The notes: generated from the sequence alone by a model not told the origin. DNA of 40,875 nt from Nocardia anaemiae NBRC 100462 (GCF_001612725.1 NZ_BDAZ01000082.1:1-40875), one strand, 5' to 3'; numbered from the stretch's first letter, positions 23,899 through 32,148 are shown. Numbers and translations: made by a program.

Positions 23899-24747
23899 GT
23901 GGCCACGCACAACAAACGGCCGCGCCCCGGTTCGGCCACCGACAATATGGCGAAACTGCATCGCCGCACCATGGTGCTCGACGGGCGGGTGTATACGGTG
24001 CTGAGCCTGCGGCCCGGCAGCGATTTCCGCTTCGCCACCAACCATTTCCACCAGACCTGGCATGTGCTTTCCGATTGGCGCGGTGCGCGGATGCTGGCTC
24101 GGCTGCTGTGGGGTCTGGCCTATCAGCGGCGGCCGGGCACGCTTGTCGTCATCGATCCGGCGCATCTGGATCCCAACCCGTTCGATGCCGCACCGTCGGA
24201 TCCGATCGTGCTGGTGCCCGCGGACCTGACCGTCTTCACCCGGGCCGCCGCCGTCGCTTTGCGGAGGCGACTGCCGTTCCGCGAGGGATCGCAGGGCACA
24301 GTGCGCTGGCAGACGTTCGGTCTGGATGCCGCGGTGGCCGAGCTGCAGGAGTGGCGCGCGAAGGGGCCGGGGGAGCGCGACTGGAATTTCGTCGACGTGC
24401 CGACCGGCTGGGAGCGGATCGACCGCATCGGCGGCATGGTCACGATCTTCGGCGCGCGTGATCAGCTGCGATCCTGGGCAACCTCGCTCGCGACACTCGG
24501 GACCTACGCCTACTACGGCATGGACTACGAGTACCTGGACAAGGATCGCAACGGTGAGGTGCAGATCTTCCGGCAGTACCGCAGGAAGGTGAACATCGCA
24601 CGGCAGGCCCGCACCGAAATGCTCGTCCGGTTCGACGGACATGCCTCGACGGAGGAGGTCCAGCGGGCCATCTGGTCGCACGGGGCGACCGTTCGCCGCC
24701 GTCGCTACCCGACACGCGAGGAACGGCTCGCCACGCCTCTGAACTGA
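23899..24747 (+). CDS. Unrecognised soluble protein
   Basis: 282 residues, not assigned to a family. There are no signal peptide or TM segments. Visible: a basic N-terminus, an aromatic/His-rich block (FRFATNHFHQTWHVLSDW, about 44-61), RPGTLVVIDPAHLDPNPFD (about 78-96), a domain with GGMVTIFGARDQLRSWA, and a Tyr/Arg-rich C-terminus (EYLDKDRNGEVQIFRQYRRK). GTG 23899 is chosen, with GGAGG at 23889-23893; GTG 23893 overlaps that ribosome site. It is divergent from the HD gene and convergent, with a three-base gap, with the SnoaL-like gene. Nothing nearby suggests a role. Confidence 0.75.
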   Translation: MATHNKRPRPGSATDNMAKLHRRTMVLDGRVYTVLSLRPGSDFRFATNHFHQTWHVLSDWRGARMLARLLWGLAYQRRPGTLVVIDPAHLDPNPFDAAPSDPIVLVPADLTVFTRAAAVALRRRLPFREGSQGTVRWQTFGLDAAVAELQEWRAKGPGERDWNFVDVPTGWERIDRIGGMVTIFGARDQLRSWATSLATLGTYAYYGMDYEYLDKDRNGEVQIFRQYRRKVNIARQARTEMLVRFDGHASTEEVQRAIWSHGATVRRRRYPTREERLATPLN

Positions 24748-24750
24748 CGG

Positions 24751-25197
24751 CTATTGCGCCTGCGGGATCAGTGTGTTCTGCCGTGCCGCGGTCCACCACC
24801 GACCGTTCTCTTTGACCAGGACGTACAGCGCGATCATCGCGTGATCGAGATCGATCAGCTCACCCTCGGCCGTCGTCGCCCGGGCGAGTTTGTGCGCGAT
24901 CGCGATATCGGGCCGCAGGAATACGATGTCGACGACCTCGTAGCGGACATACTGATCCTTCAGAAATCCCGCCAGCCCCCGCCGATTCGCCTCCAGCAGT
25001 GCGTCTTTCCCGACCATGAGCGCTCCGACCGCATTGACCACCGCGGCATTGGCTGTGAAGTCGGCGGTCATGAGTTCGGCATCGTTGGTGTTGTACGCGG
25101 TTTGCGCATTGGCGATGATCTGCTCGATCGCCGCGATGTCGTCGGTGTGATCGACCGTGGTATCCGCGACCACGGGCTGAATTGTCGTTGCGCTCAT
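24751..25197 (-). CDS. SnoaL-like / SgcJ-EcaC family protein
   Basis: 148-residue NTF2-like protein: DIAAIEQIIANAQTAYNTND (about 19-38) opens the cone fold, TADFTANAAVVNAVG and GKDALLEANRRGL follow, and the C-terminal strand reads NGRWWTAARQNTLI. SgcJ/EcaC members are annotated as oxidoreductases or are of unknown function. ATG 25197 has no clear ribosome site. A perfect 16-bp palindrome lies 17 bases upstream, overlapping the probable promoter, so the gene is likely controlled by a regulator encoded elsewhere. It is convergent with the unrecognised gene. Confidence 0.82.
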   Translation of the reverse strand: MSATTIQPVVADTTVDHTDDIAAIEQIIANAQTAYNTNDAELMTADFTANAAVVNAVGALMVGKDALLEANRRGLAGFLKDQYVRYEVVDIVFLRPDIAIAHKLARATTAEGELIDLDHAMIALYVLVKENGRWWTAARQNTLIPQAQ

Positions 25198-25207
25198 GGA
25201 GATCAGC

Positions 25208-25235
25208 TTCTTATCTCAACCATGGTTGAGGTCAA
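25208..25235 (-). promoter_or_regulatory. MerR-type operator/promoter of the SnoaL-like gene
   Basis: CTCAACCATGGTTGAG (25215-25230) is a perfect 16-bp palindrome. On the - strand TTGACC (25235-25230) is a good -35, and TAAGAA (25213-25208) a fair -10, so the palindrome fills the spacer, as in MerR/SoxR-family promoters. The spacer here counts 16 bases rather than 19, so the -10 choice is uncertain. Confidence 0.55.
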
Positions 25236-25259
25236 CTGGTCGTCGCTTCCGTCTCCGCG

Positions 25260-25886
25260 TCAGCGCACGCCCCGCGGCCGAAATTGGATGCTGATTCGCG
25301 GACCGGTCGGCCTGCGGGTCTTCGGTACGGCATGTTCCCAGGTGCGCTGGCATGAGCCGCCCATGACCAGCAGATCCCCATGTCCGACCTGAAATCGCAG
25401 ACTCGCCCCGCCGCCGCGCGGTCGCAGCAGGAGTGCACGCGGCGCGCCGATCGAAACAATGGCGACCATGGTGTCATCGGTCGCCCCGCGCCCGAAGGTA
25501 TCGCCGTGCCAGGCCACGCTGTCGCGTCCGTCGCGGTAGTAGCACAATCCGGCCGTGCGGAACGGTTCACCGAGTTCCTCGCGGTAGTGCGCGGTCAGTG
25601 CCTCCCGTGCCTCGTCCAGCGCCGGATCCGGCAACTGCGCACCCTCCTCGTAGAAGCACAGCAGCCGGGGCACATCGACCACCCGGTCGTACATCGGCCG
25701 CCGCTCGGCGTGCCACGGCACCTCATCCACCAACCGTTCGAACAGCACATCCGCCCCCGACAACCATCCGGGCAGCACGTCCACCCAGGCGCCACGAGTC
25801 AACTCCGTCCGATGCACGCCATCGAGCCCTCCCACCTCGATGTCCCCGAAGCCGTCGAGCAATGATCCCTGCAGCGGTGTCGACAT
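25260..25886 (-). CDS. AlkB-like 2-oxoglutarate/Fe(II) dioxygenase
   Basis: 208 residues. Family members remove alkyl groups from DNA or RNA bases oxidatively. The iron triad is visible: His127 and Asp129 (WHGDTF) and His185 (TWEHAVPK); Arg197 and Arg203 (PRISIQFRPR) are the 2-oxoglutarate and substrate arginines. The N-terminal nucleotide-recognition lid region (about 60-80, PMYDRVVDVPR) is present. ATG 25886 has no ribosome site; TAGATT seven bases upstream suggests a leaderless transcript, and a LexA-box-like sequence overlaps the -35 region, fitting DNA-damage control. It is 51 bases after the tetR gene on the same strand. Confidence 0.9.
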   Translation of the reverse strand: MSTPLQGSLLDGFGDIEVGGLDGVHRTELTRGAWVDVLPGWLSGADVLFERLVDEVPWHAERRPMYDRVVDVPRLLCFYEEGAQLPDPALDEAREALTAHYREELGEPFRTAGLCYYRDGRDSVAWHGDTFGRGATDDTMVAIVSIGAPRALLLRPRGGGASLRFQVGHGDLLVMGGSCQRTWEHAVPKTRRPTGPRISIQFRPRGVR

Positions 25887-25893
25887 GCCGCCG

Positions 25894-25922
25894 AATCTAC
25901 GCCTTATCGAACATATGTGCTA
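25894..25922 (-). promoter_or_regulatory. LexA-box-like promoter of the AlkB-like gene
   Basis: TCGAACATATGTGCTA (+ strand 25907-25922) matches the mycobacterial SOS box TCGAAC-N4-GTTCGA at 10 of 12 fixed positions. On the - strand TAGATT (25899-25894) is a -10 seven bases before the ATG at 25886, so the box covers the -35 region, a good place for repression. Confidence 0.6.
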
Positions 25923-25937
25923 GCGAAAAACGGTCAT

Positions 25938-26492
25938 TCAATCCTTGCCGAGAATGTTGCGCGCGATATCGACGGCAGCGGCGTAGCACTCGTCGTCGGT
26001 GAGCGGGAGGTCGCCCATCATGGCAGTGCTCCAGCTGATGGCGAGCAGGGCCTCGCGCGCGCGGAAGACGGCGAGCGGCGGGTGGTTCGGTCCGGCCATC
26101 AGGTCGGCGAGCACGCGGAATTGGTAGCGCATGCTGGAGCCGAAGTCGAGTTGGCGGAAGGCGGGCTGGTTTTCGTGCCAGAAGCGGACCATGCTGCGGC
26201 CGATGCCGTGCAGTAGCGCGCCGTAGCGAGTGAGGATTTCGTTGGCTCGTTCCGGTCCGGGCGGTGCGCTTTCGGCCCAGGTCACAATCTCATCGATGCC
26301 GCGACGCAGGTCGTCGGAGAGGCTCGCGACGATGTCTTCCTTGGTGCGGAAGTGGTAGTACAGCGCGGCCTTGGTGACACCGAGGCGGTCGGCGATCTCG
26401 CGCAGGGAGGTCTTCTCGTAGCCCCGTTCGGAGAACAATTCCATTGCGACAGTACGAATCCGCTCCCGCGTATCGCTGCGGCGTCCGTCCAT
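25938..26492 (-). CDS. TetR-family regulator
   Basis: 184 residues. N-terminal DNA-binding domain: RIRTVAMELFSERGYEKTSLREIADRLGVTKAALYYHFRTKEDIV is complete (about 11-56, given here in parts: helix 1 RIRTVAMELFSERGY, recognition helix VTKAALYYHF). The ligand domain is helical with WHENQPAFR in it. ATG 26492 has GAAGGA upstream. It diverges from a putative methyltransferase gene across 103 bases, which contain the inverted repeat CCGGCTAG/CTAGCCGG, a possible binding site. Confidence 0.92.
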   Translation of the reverse strand: MDGRRSDTRERIRTVAMELFSERGYEKTSLREIADRLGVTKAALYYHFRTKEDIVASLSDDLRRGIDEIVTWAESAPPGPERANEILTRYGALLHGIGRSMVRFWHENQPAFRQLDFGSSMRYQFRVLADLMAGPNHPPLAVFRAREALLAISWSTAMMGDLPLTDDECYAAAVDIARNILGKD

Positions 26493-26517
26493 GGCGTCCT
26501 TCTCTTTTGCTTGACGA

Positions 26518-26566
26518 CCGGCTAGCGGAAGCCTAGCGTCTTCGCTGAGCCCGAATTACTAGCCGG
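26518..26566. repeat. Spaced inverted repeat in the tetR/methyltransferase gap
   Basis: CCGGCTAG (26518-26525) and CTAGCCGG (26559-26566) are perfect inverted copies 33 bases apart, flanked by CTTG (26510) and CAAG (26571). GCTAGCG and CCTAGCG within also repeat directly. It may bind the adjacent TetR protein; the wide spacing makes this tentative. Confidence 0.4.
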
Positions 26567-26595
26567 GCGGCAAGTTATCTATTGGGGAGGCGGCA

Positions 26596-27456
26596 GTGAC
26601 CGAAAGGCATCCGAAGGCGCCGATGGCGGGCGTCGCACTGACGGCGGTCGGCGTCGCGGTCATCCGGGCGAAGGAATCCGTGCGCACCGACCGCCTGTAT
26701 GACGATCCGTTCGCGCAGCTGTTCGTCGATGCTGCCCGCCGCGCATACCGCGAGGTCGACGGCGGAATCGAGCGCTGGGCGCGGCTGGAGGAGGTCGCGG
26801 ATATGTTCTTCGAAGGCCGCACGGTCGGCGTCCGGCTCGTCGACGACCGGGTCGCCGAGGCGGTCGAACAGGGGATACGCCAGATCGTGCTGATCGGGGC
26901 GGGCTTGGATACCAGGGCATTCCGCATGGCTCTACCCGCCGACGTCCGAGTGTTCGAGATCGATCTGCCGGAGCTGTTCGCATTCAAGGAACCGGTCCTG
27001 GCCGCGGCACATGCGCAACCCCGCTGCGGCCGCGCGGTGCTCGCCATCGATTTGCGCGAGGACTGGGCAAAGTTGCTCGGGGAGCACGGATTTCGGCCGG
27101 ATCTGCCCACGCACTGGGTGGACGAGGGCGTTCTCGGCTATCTGACCCACGAACACGCTCTGCACGTGGTCACCACGCTGACCGAATTATCCGCTCCGGG
27201 AAGCCGTTTCGGCGTCAGCCGCTTCGCCGTCGACGAAAATGCCCGGCCCTATGCCGAACTCAAACGCCTGGTCGGTGCGGGCGTGGGCGCGGACCGTCCG
27301 CGCACCGGCCTCGGCGTCGATGCCCGAACCTGGCTGGACGAACACGGCTGGCACACCGAATTCCGTAGCTGGGACGATATGGTCGCCGCCCTCGACCGGC
27401 CCGTCGCCTTGCACGATCCGGACATCGGAGTCGTCATCGCGGTCCGCGAACCGTGA
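26596..27456 (+). CDS. SAM-dependent methyltransferase, LCM (PF04072-like) family
   Basis: 286 residues of the actinobacterial putative SAM methyltransferase family, expanded in Mycobacterium and Nocardia. Seen: SVRTDRLYDDPFAQLFVDAA (about 26-45), the SAM motif VLIGAGLDTRAFRM (about 98-111), the acidic strand FEIDLPELFAFK, and WVDEGVLGYLTHE (about 175-187). Substrate unknown. GTG 26596 has GGGGAGG at 26584-26590. The divergent tetR gene may regulate it. It is the last gene of the accessory block before the pyr operon. Confidence 0.9.
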   Translation: MTERHPKAPMAGVALTAVGVAVIRAKESVRTDRLYDDPFAQLFVDAARRAYREVDGGIERWARLEEVADMFFEGRTVGVRLVDDRVAEAVEQGIRQIVLIGAGLDTRAFRMALPADVRVFEIDLPELFAFKEPVLAAAHAQPRCGRAVLAIDLREDWAKLLGEHGFRPDLPTHWVDEGVLGYLTHEHALHVVTTLTELSAPGSRFGVSRFAVDENARPYAELKRLVGAGVGADRPRTGLGVDARTWLDEHGWHTEFRSWDDMVAALDRPVALHDPDIGVVIAVREP

Positions 27457-27532
27457 ACTTTCCGGAATGCTCCCCGGAATGTCCGGAGTGCCCGAACCGC
27501 GCGTGGCCCCGCTCACAGCGGGATACGCCTGG

Positions 27533-27562
27533 TTAAAGCGGTGCAAACGGCGCTGCTAGGCT
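27533..27562 (+). promoter_or_regulatory. Candidate promoter of the pyr operon
   Basis: TTAAAG (27533-27538) and TAGGCT (27557-27562) are separated by 18 bases, a plausible SigA-type pair. A start near 27569 would give a leader of about 50 bases containing the PyrR-type RNA site. No other promoter-like pair is closer to pyrR. Confidence 0.45.
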
Positions 27563-27588
27563 GCATGCCGTAAAGACATCCTTTAACG

Positions 27589-27617
27589 GACCGTCCGGTG
27601 AGGCGGGGAAGGAGGTC
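27589..27617 (+). promoter_or_regulatory. PyrR RNA-binding site overlapping the pyrR ribosome site
   Basis: TCCGGTGAGGC (27594-27604) lies in a context that matches 12 of 14 positions of the PyrR binding-loop consensus ARUCCNGNGAGGYU. CCG/CGG close the loop, and GACC (27589-27592) can alternatively pair with GGTC (27614-27617), covering the AAGGAGG ribosome site. No terminator hairpin follows. Translational repression of pyrR by UMP-bound PyrR, as described in mycobacteria, is the likely mechanism. Confidence 0.75.
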
Positions 27618-27620
27618 GGC

Positions 27621-28256
27621 ATGGCCGTGCCCGAGGAACGGGCCGCCAAGTCCGGCGCTGCCGAAACGTCGCAGCGACACACCCCGGAGTGGGTGAGCGC
27701 GGGACGCGAGTTGCTGTCTCCCTCCGACGTCGGCCGGACCATCGCGCGTATCGCGCATCAGATCATCGAAAAGACCGCACTGGATGCGGGCGAGTCGGAC
27801 GCACCGCGGGTGGTGCTGATCGGCATTCCCACCCGCGGCACCACCCTGGCCGCGCGACTCACCGACAAGATCGAGGAATTCTCCGGCGTCCGCCCGGCCC
27901 TCGGCTCGCTCGACATCACCCTCTATCGCGACGATCTACGCAGCCGTCCGCACCGCCCGCTCGAGCGCACCTCGGTGCCCGAGGGTGGCATCGAGGACGC
28001 ACTCGTCGTCCTGGTCGACGACGTGCTCTTCTCCGGCCGCACGGTGCGCTCCGCGCTGGACGGCCTGCGCGATCTGGGCCGCCCTCGCGCCGTCCAACTC
28101 GCGGTGCTCATCGACCGCGGCCATCGCGAACTCCCGATCCGCGCGGATTTCGTCGGCAAGAACGTGCCGACCTCCCGCAGCGAGGACATCTCCGTATTGC
28201 TCACCGAACACGACGGCCGCGACGGCGTCTATTTGCACCAGGAGGAAGCGCAGTGA
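27621..28256 (+). CDS. pyrR: Pyrimidine operon regulator / uracil phosphoribosyltransferase
   Basis: 211 residues. PyrR binds pyr mRNA when UMP is high and has weak uracil phosphoribosyltransferase activity. The PRPP motif LVVLVDDVLFSGRTVRSAL (about 128-146) is intact, as are IGIPTRGTTLAARL (about 67-80) and DITLYRDDL. A 30-residue leader precedes the fold. ATG 27621 follows AAGGAGG at 27609-27615. First gene of the pyr operon; its own leader carries the RNA site. pyrB starts 38 bases later. Confidence 0.95.
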   Translation: MAVPEERAAKSGAAETSQRHTPEWVSAGRELLSPSDVGRTIARIAHQIIEKTALDAGESDAPRVVLIGIPTRGTTLAARLTDKIEEFSGVRPALGSLDITLYRDDLRSRPHRPLERTSVPEGGIEDALVVLVDDVLFSGRTVRSALDGLRDLGRPRAVQLAVLIDRGHRELPIRADFVGKNVPTSRSEDISVLLTEHDGRDGVYLHQEEAQ

Positions 28257-28293
28257 ACCGGCTCGCCGGAGCGAGTGTCAGCGAGGTGCGGTC

Positions 28294-29250
28294 GTGAGAC
28301 ATCTGCTGACGGTGACCGATCTCGATCGCGCCATCGCCACCGAACTGCTCGACGAGGCCGAACGCTTCGAACAGGCGCTGCTCGGCCGCGAGGTGAAGAA
28401 GCTGCCGACGCTGCGCGGGCGCACCGTAATGACGGTCTTCTACGAGAACTCGACCCGTACCCGGGTGTCGTTCGAGGTCGCGGGCAAGTGGATGAGCGCC
28501 GATGTGATCAATGTCAGCGCGAGCAGCTCCTCGGTCGCCAAGGGCGAATCACTGCGCGACACCGCATTGACTCTGCACGCGGCGGGAGCCGACGCACTCA
28601 TCGTCCGGCACCCGGCCTCCGGTGCGGCGCACCAGATCGCGCGCTGGATGGATAGCTGGGCGGTCGCGGAGGGACGGCAGGGCCCGGCCATCATCAATGC
28701 CGGTGACGGTACCCACCAGCATCCGACGCAGGCGCTGCTGGACGCACTGACGCTGCGTCAGCGCCTCGGCGAAATCGAGGGCAAGCGGATCGTCATCGTC
28801 GGCGATATCCTGCACAGCCGGGTCGCGCGCTCGAATGTCTTCCTGCTCAATACTCTTGGCGCCGAGGTGGTGCTGGTCGCGCCGCGCACGCTGCTGCCGG
28901 TCGGCGCGGACCTGTGGCCCGCCCGGATCTCGCCTTCGCTGGACGCCGAATTGCCCGGCGCCGATGCGGTGCTGATGCTGCGGGTGCAGCAGGAGCGGAT
29001 GAACGGCGGCTTCTTCCCGTCGGCCCGCGAATATTCGGTCAACTACGGGCTTTCCGAGCGCAGGCTCGCACTACTGGACGAGAACGCGGTCGTGCTGCAT
29101 CCGGGTCCGATGCTGCGCGGCATGGAAATCGCCTCGCCCGTGGCCGATTCCCCGCAGGCGGCGATCCTGCAACAGGTGACGAACGGAGTGCATATGCGGA
29201 TGGCCGTGCTGTTCCGGCTGCTGGTCGGTACCCAGGAGGCTGCCGCGTGA
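28294..29250 (+). CDS. pyrB: Aspartate carbamoyltransferase catalytic subunit
   Basis: Makes N-carbamoyl-aspartate from carbamoyl phosphate and aspartate, second step of UMP synthesis. 318 residues. Carbamoyl-phosphate motif FYENSTRTRVSFE (about 49-61), HPTQALLDALT (about 144-154) and HPGPMLRGME near the C-terminus are all present. GTG 28294 gives (M)RHLLTVTDL, the usual N-terminus; the frame upstream is the shadow of pyrR. No regulatory subunit (pyrI) is present, as in other actinobacteria. The stop overlaps the pyrC start as GTGA. Confidence 0.96.
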   Translation: MRHLLTVTDLDRAIATELLDEAERFEQALLGREVKKLPTLRGRTVMTVFYENSTRTRVSFEVAGKWMSADVINVSASSSSVAKGESLRDTALTLHAAGADALIVRHPASGAAHQIARWMDSWAVAEGRQGPAIINAGDGTHQHPTQALLDALTLRQRLGEIEGKRIVIVGDILHSRVARSNVFLLNTLGAEVVLVAPRTLLPVGADLWPARISPSLDAELPGADAVLMLRVQQERMNGGFFPSAREYSVNYGLSERRLALLDENAVVLHPGPMLRGMEIASPVADSPQAAILQQVTNGVHMRMAVLFRLLVGTQEAAA

Positions 29251-30542
29251 GTCTGCTGCTCAAGGGTGTTCGGCCGTACGGCGAGGGCGAGCCGGTCGAC
29301 GTACTCGTGCGCGACGGTGTCATCGCCGCGATCGGAACCGATCTCGGCATTATCGACGCCGAGGTCGTCGACGCGCAGGGCCAGATACTGCTGCCCGGCT
29401 TCGTCGATTTGCACACCCATCTGCGCGAGCCCGGTCGCGAGGACACCGAGACCATCGAAACCGGTTCCGCCGCGGCCGCACTCGGCGGTTACACCGCGGT
29501 CTTCGCCATGGCCAATACCAACCCGGTCGCCGACTCGGTGGTCGTCACCGATCACGTGTGGCGGCGCGGTCAGGAGGTCGGCCTGGTCGATGTGTATCCG
29601 GTGGGGGCGGTCACGGTCGGCCTGGAGGGGAAGCAACTCGCCGAAATGGGCACCATGGCGGCCGGTGTCGGCGCGGTACGCATGTTCTCCGACGACGGAC
29701 ACTGCGTCTACGATCCGCTGCTCATGCGCCGTGCACTGGAGTACTCGAACTCCCTCGGCGTCTTGATCGCCCAGCACGCCGAGGAGCCGCGCCTGACCAA
29801 AGGTGCTGTCGCACACGAAGGCCCGACCGCGGCCCGCCTCGGCCTGGCCGGTTGGCCGCGCGCCGCGGAGGAGTCGATCGTTGCCCGCGACGCACTGTTG
29901 GCCCGCGACGCGGGTGCCCGCGTGCACATCTGCCACGCATCCACCGCGGGCACCGTCGAATTGCTGAAATGGGCCAAGGCGCAGGGCATTTCGATCACCG
30001 CCGAGGTCACCCCGCACCATCTGCTGCTCGACGACTCGCGCCTGGAGACCTATGACGCGGTCAATAAGGTGAATCCGCCGCTGCGCGAGGTATCCGACGC
30101 CATCGCGCTGCGGCAGGCACTCGCCGAGGGCATCCTCGACTGCGTCGCCACCGACCATGCCCCGCATGCCGAACAGGACAAGTGCTGCGAATTCGCCGCT
30201 GCCCGCCCCGGCATGCTCGGGCTGGAGACCGCGCTGTCGATCATCGTCCAGACCATGGTCGAACCCGGCCTGCTGGACTGGCGCGGGGTCGCCCGCGTGA
30301 TGAGCGAGCGTCCCGCCGAAATCGTCGGACTCGACGGCCACGGCCGCCCGATCGAGGTCGGCGAACCGGCCAACCTGACGCTGGTCGATCCGGATGCGAC
30401 CTGGACGGTGCGGGCCGCCGAACTCGCCAGCATTTCGAACAACACGCCGTTCGAGGACATGACGTTCCCGGCTCGGGTGACCATGACGTTGCTGCGAGGC
30501 CGGGTAACCGCCCGTGAGGGCGCGGCGGTGGGAGGTTCGTAA
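29247..30542 (+). CDS. pyrC: Dihydroorotase
   Basis: Zinc amidohydrolase that cyclises carbamoyl-aspartate to dihydroorotate. 431 residues, class I. Metal motif DLHTHLREPGRED (about 57-69), ICHASTAGTVE, TPHHLLLDD and CVATDHAPHAEQDK (about 301-314) are visible. GTG 29247 shares bases with the pyrB stop, so translation is coupled; its N-terminus (M)SLLLKGVRPYG is typical. The small membrane protein gene starts directly after its TAA. Confidence 0.96.
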   Translation: MSLLLKGVRPYGEGEPVDVLVRDGVIAAIGTDLGIIDAEVVDAQGQILLPGFVDLHTHLREPGREDTETIETGSAAAALGGYTAVFAMANTNPVADSVVVTDHVWRRGQEVGLVDVYPVGAVTVGLEGKQLAEMGTMAAGVGAVRMFSDDGHCVYDPLLMRRALEYSNSLGVLIAQHAEEPRLTKGAVAHEGPTAARLGLAGWPRAAEESIVARDALLARDAGARVHICHASTAGTVELLKWAKAQGISITAEVTPHHLLLDDSRLETYDAVNKVNPPLREVSDAIALRQALAEGILDCVATDHAPHAEQDKCCEFAAARPGMLGLETALSIIVQTMVEPGLLDWRGVARVMSERPAEIVGLDGHGRPIEVGEPANLTLVDPDATWTVRAAELASISNNTPFEDMTFPARVTMTLLRGRVTAREGAAVGGS

Positions 30543-31037
30543 ATGAGAGTTCTGTTGGTGGTCGGGCTGATCGCACTGTTCGTTCTGTGCGTCTGGTCGA
30601 TGTACCGAGGCTGGCAGAACCGTGCCGCGCGGCAGGCGGCACGGATCGGCGAACTACCGCATGTGCCGGGTGATCTCGGCGCCCAGGTACTGGAGCCGAC
30701 CACCGGACTGTATCTAGGCAGCACCATCGCACCCAGCTGGCAGGACCGGATCACGGTGGGCGACTTGGGTTTCCGGGCCACGGCGGAACTCACGCGGTTC
30801 GAACGGGGGATCCTGCTCGAGCGCGACGGTGCGACGGTGCTCTGGATTCCGCAGGAATCCATTACCGCCGTGCGGACCGAACGCGGACATGCGGGCAAGG
30901 TGATGACGGAAGGTGGTGTGCTGGTAATTCGCTGGAAGCTGCCGACCGGAACCGAGATAGATACCGGTTTCCGAGGTGACGACAAGACGGTGTACCCGGC
31001 GTGGGCCAGGGCTATGACGGGAGACGACGAGGGATGA
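30543..31037 (+). CDS. Single-TM protein conserved between pyrC and carA
   Basis: 164 residues: one N-terminal membrane segment (about 3-20) and a soluble domain predicted as mostly beta, reminiscent of a PH-like fold (RFERGILLERDGATVLWIPQESITAVRTER region). It corresponds by position and size to Rv1382 of M. tuberculosis and SCO1485 of Streptomyces, both of unknown function. ATG 30543 abuts the pyrC stop and the end overlaps carA (ATGA), so it is made with the pyrimidine enzymes; a role in that pathway is not shown. Confidence 0.88.
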   Translation: MRVLLVVGLIALFVLCVWSMYRGWQNRAARQAARIGELPHVPGDLGAQVLEPTTGLYLGSTIAPSWQDRITVGDLGFRATAELTRFERGILLERDGATVLWIPQESITAVRTERGHAGKVMTEGGVLVIRWKLPTGTEIDTGFRGDDKTVYPAWARAMTGDDEG

Positions 31038-32148
31038 TGCAAGAAGCAGCAGCGTTGGTGTTGGAGGACGGCCGGGTTTTCCGCGGCACGGCCTTCGGCG
31101 CCGTCGGCGAAACACTCGGTGAGGCGGTGTTCTGCACCGCGATGACCGGGTACCAGGAGACCCTCACCGACCCCAGCTACCACCGGCAGATCGTGGTGGC
31201 AACGGCACCGCAGATCGGCAACACCGGCTGGAACGACGAGGACGACGAATCCGGCAAGATCTGGGTCGCCGGATACGCGGTCCGTGACGCCGCGCGCGTC
31301 GCGTCGAACTGGCGCTCGACCGGCACCCTGCAAGACCAGCTGGATCGGCAGCAGATCGTCGGCATCGCGGGTATCGATACCCGCGCGCTGGTGCGCCACC
31401 TGCGCACCCGCGGTTCGATGAAGGCGGGCATCTTCTCCGGTTCGGCGCTCGCCGACGCCGACGAACTGCTGGCCCGAGTCAACGGTCAGCCCTCGATGCT
31501 CGGCGCGGATCTGGCCGAAGAGGTCAGCACCGACGCGGTGTACACGATCGAACCGAACGGCGACCCGCGCTTCACTGTCGTCGCGGTCGACCTCGGCATC
31601 AAGACCAACACCCCGCGCATGTTCGCCCAGCGCGGCATGCGGGTGCATGTGGTGCCCTCGACCGTCTCGCTGGACCAGATCCTGGAGCTGAAGCCGGACG
31701 GCGTCTTCCTGTCCAACGGTCCGGGCGACCCGGCCACCCAGGACGGCGCGGTCGCCATCACCCAGGGTGTGCTGGAGAAGGGGCTGCCGCTGTTCGGCAT
31801 CTGCTTCGGCAACCAGATCCTCGGTCGCGCCTTCGGCCGCAAGACCTACAAGATGAAGTTCGGTCACCGCGGCATCAATATCCCGGTCGTCGAACACGAA
31901 ACCGGCCGGATCTCGATCACCGCGCAGAACCACGGCTTCGCGCTGGAGGGCGAACAGGGCGAACAGTTCGACACCCCGTTCGGCAAGGCCGAGGTCAGCC
32001 ACGTATGCGCCAATGACGGCACCGTCGAGGGCGTGCGCCTGGTCGACGGCCGCGCATTCTCGGTGCAGTACCACCCGGAGGCCGCCGCCGGACCCCATGA
32101 CGCCGCCTATCTCTTCGACCGTTTCGCCGGTCTCATGGAAGGAGCCTG

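Noticed and set aside
9344..27557. Mobile genomic island
   Set aside because: No integrase, transposase, tRNA or flanking direct repeat was found, and base composition looks like the surroundings; acquisition by transfer is possible but not shown.
27457..27620. Transcription attenuator before pyrR
   Set aside because: No terminator hairpin with a T-run lies between the promoter candidate and pyrR; the RNA site sits on the ribosome site instead.
30050..32098. Long - strand open frame of 682 codons across carA and the pyrC end
   Set aside because: It is the codon-bias shadow of real + strand genes in high-GC DNA: low-complexity composition, no ribosome site, no family motif. The same applies to - strand frames at 32107-34047, 34363-35652 and 39478-40869.
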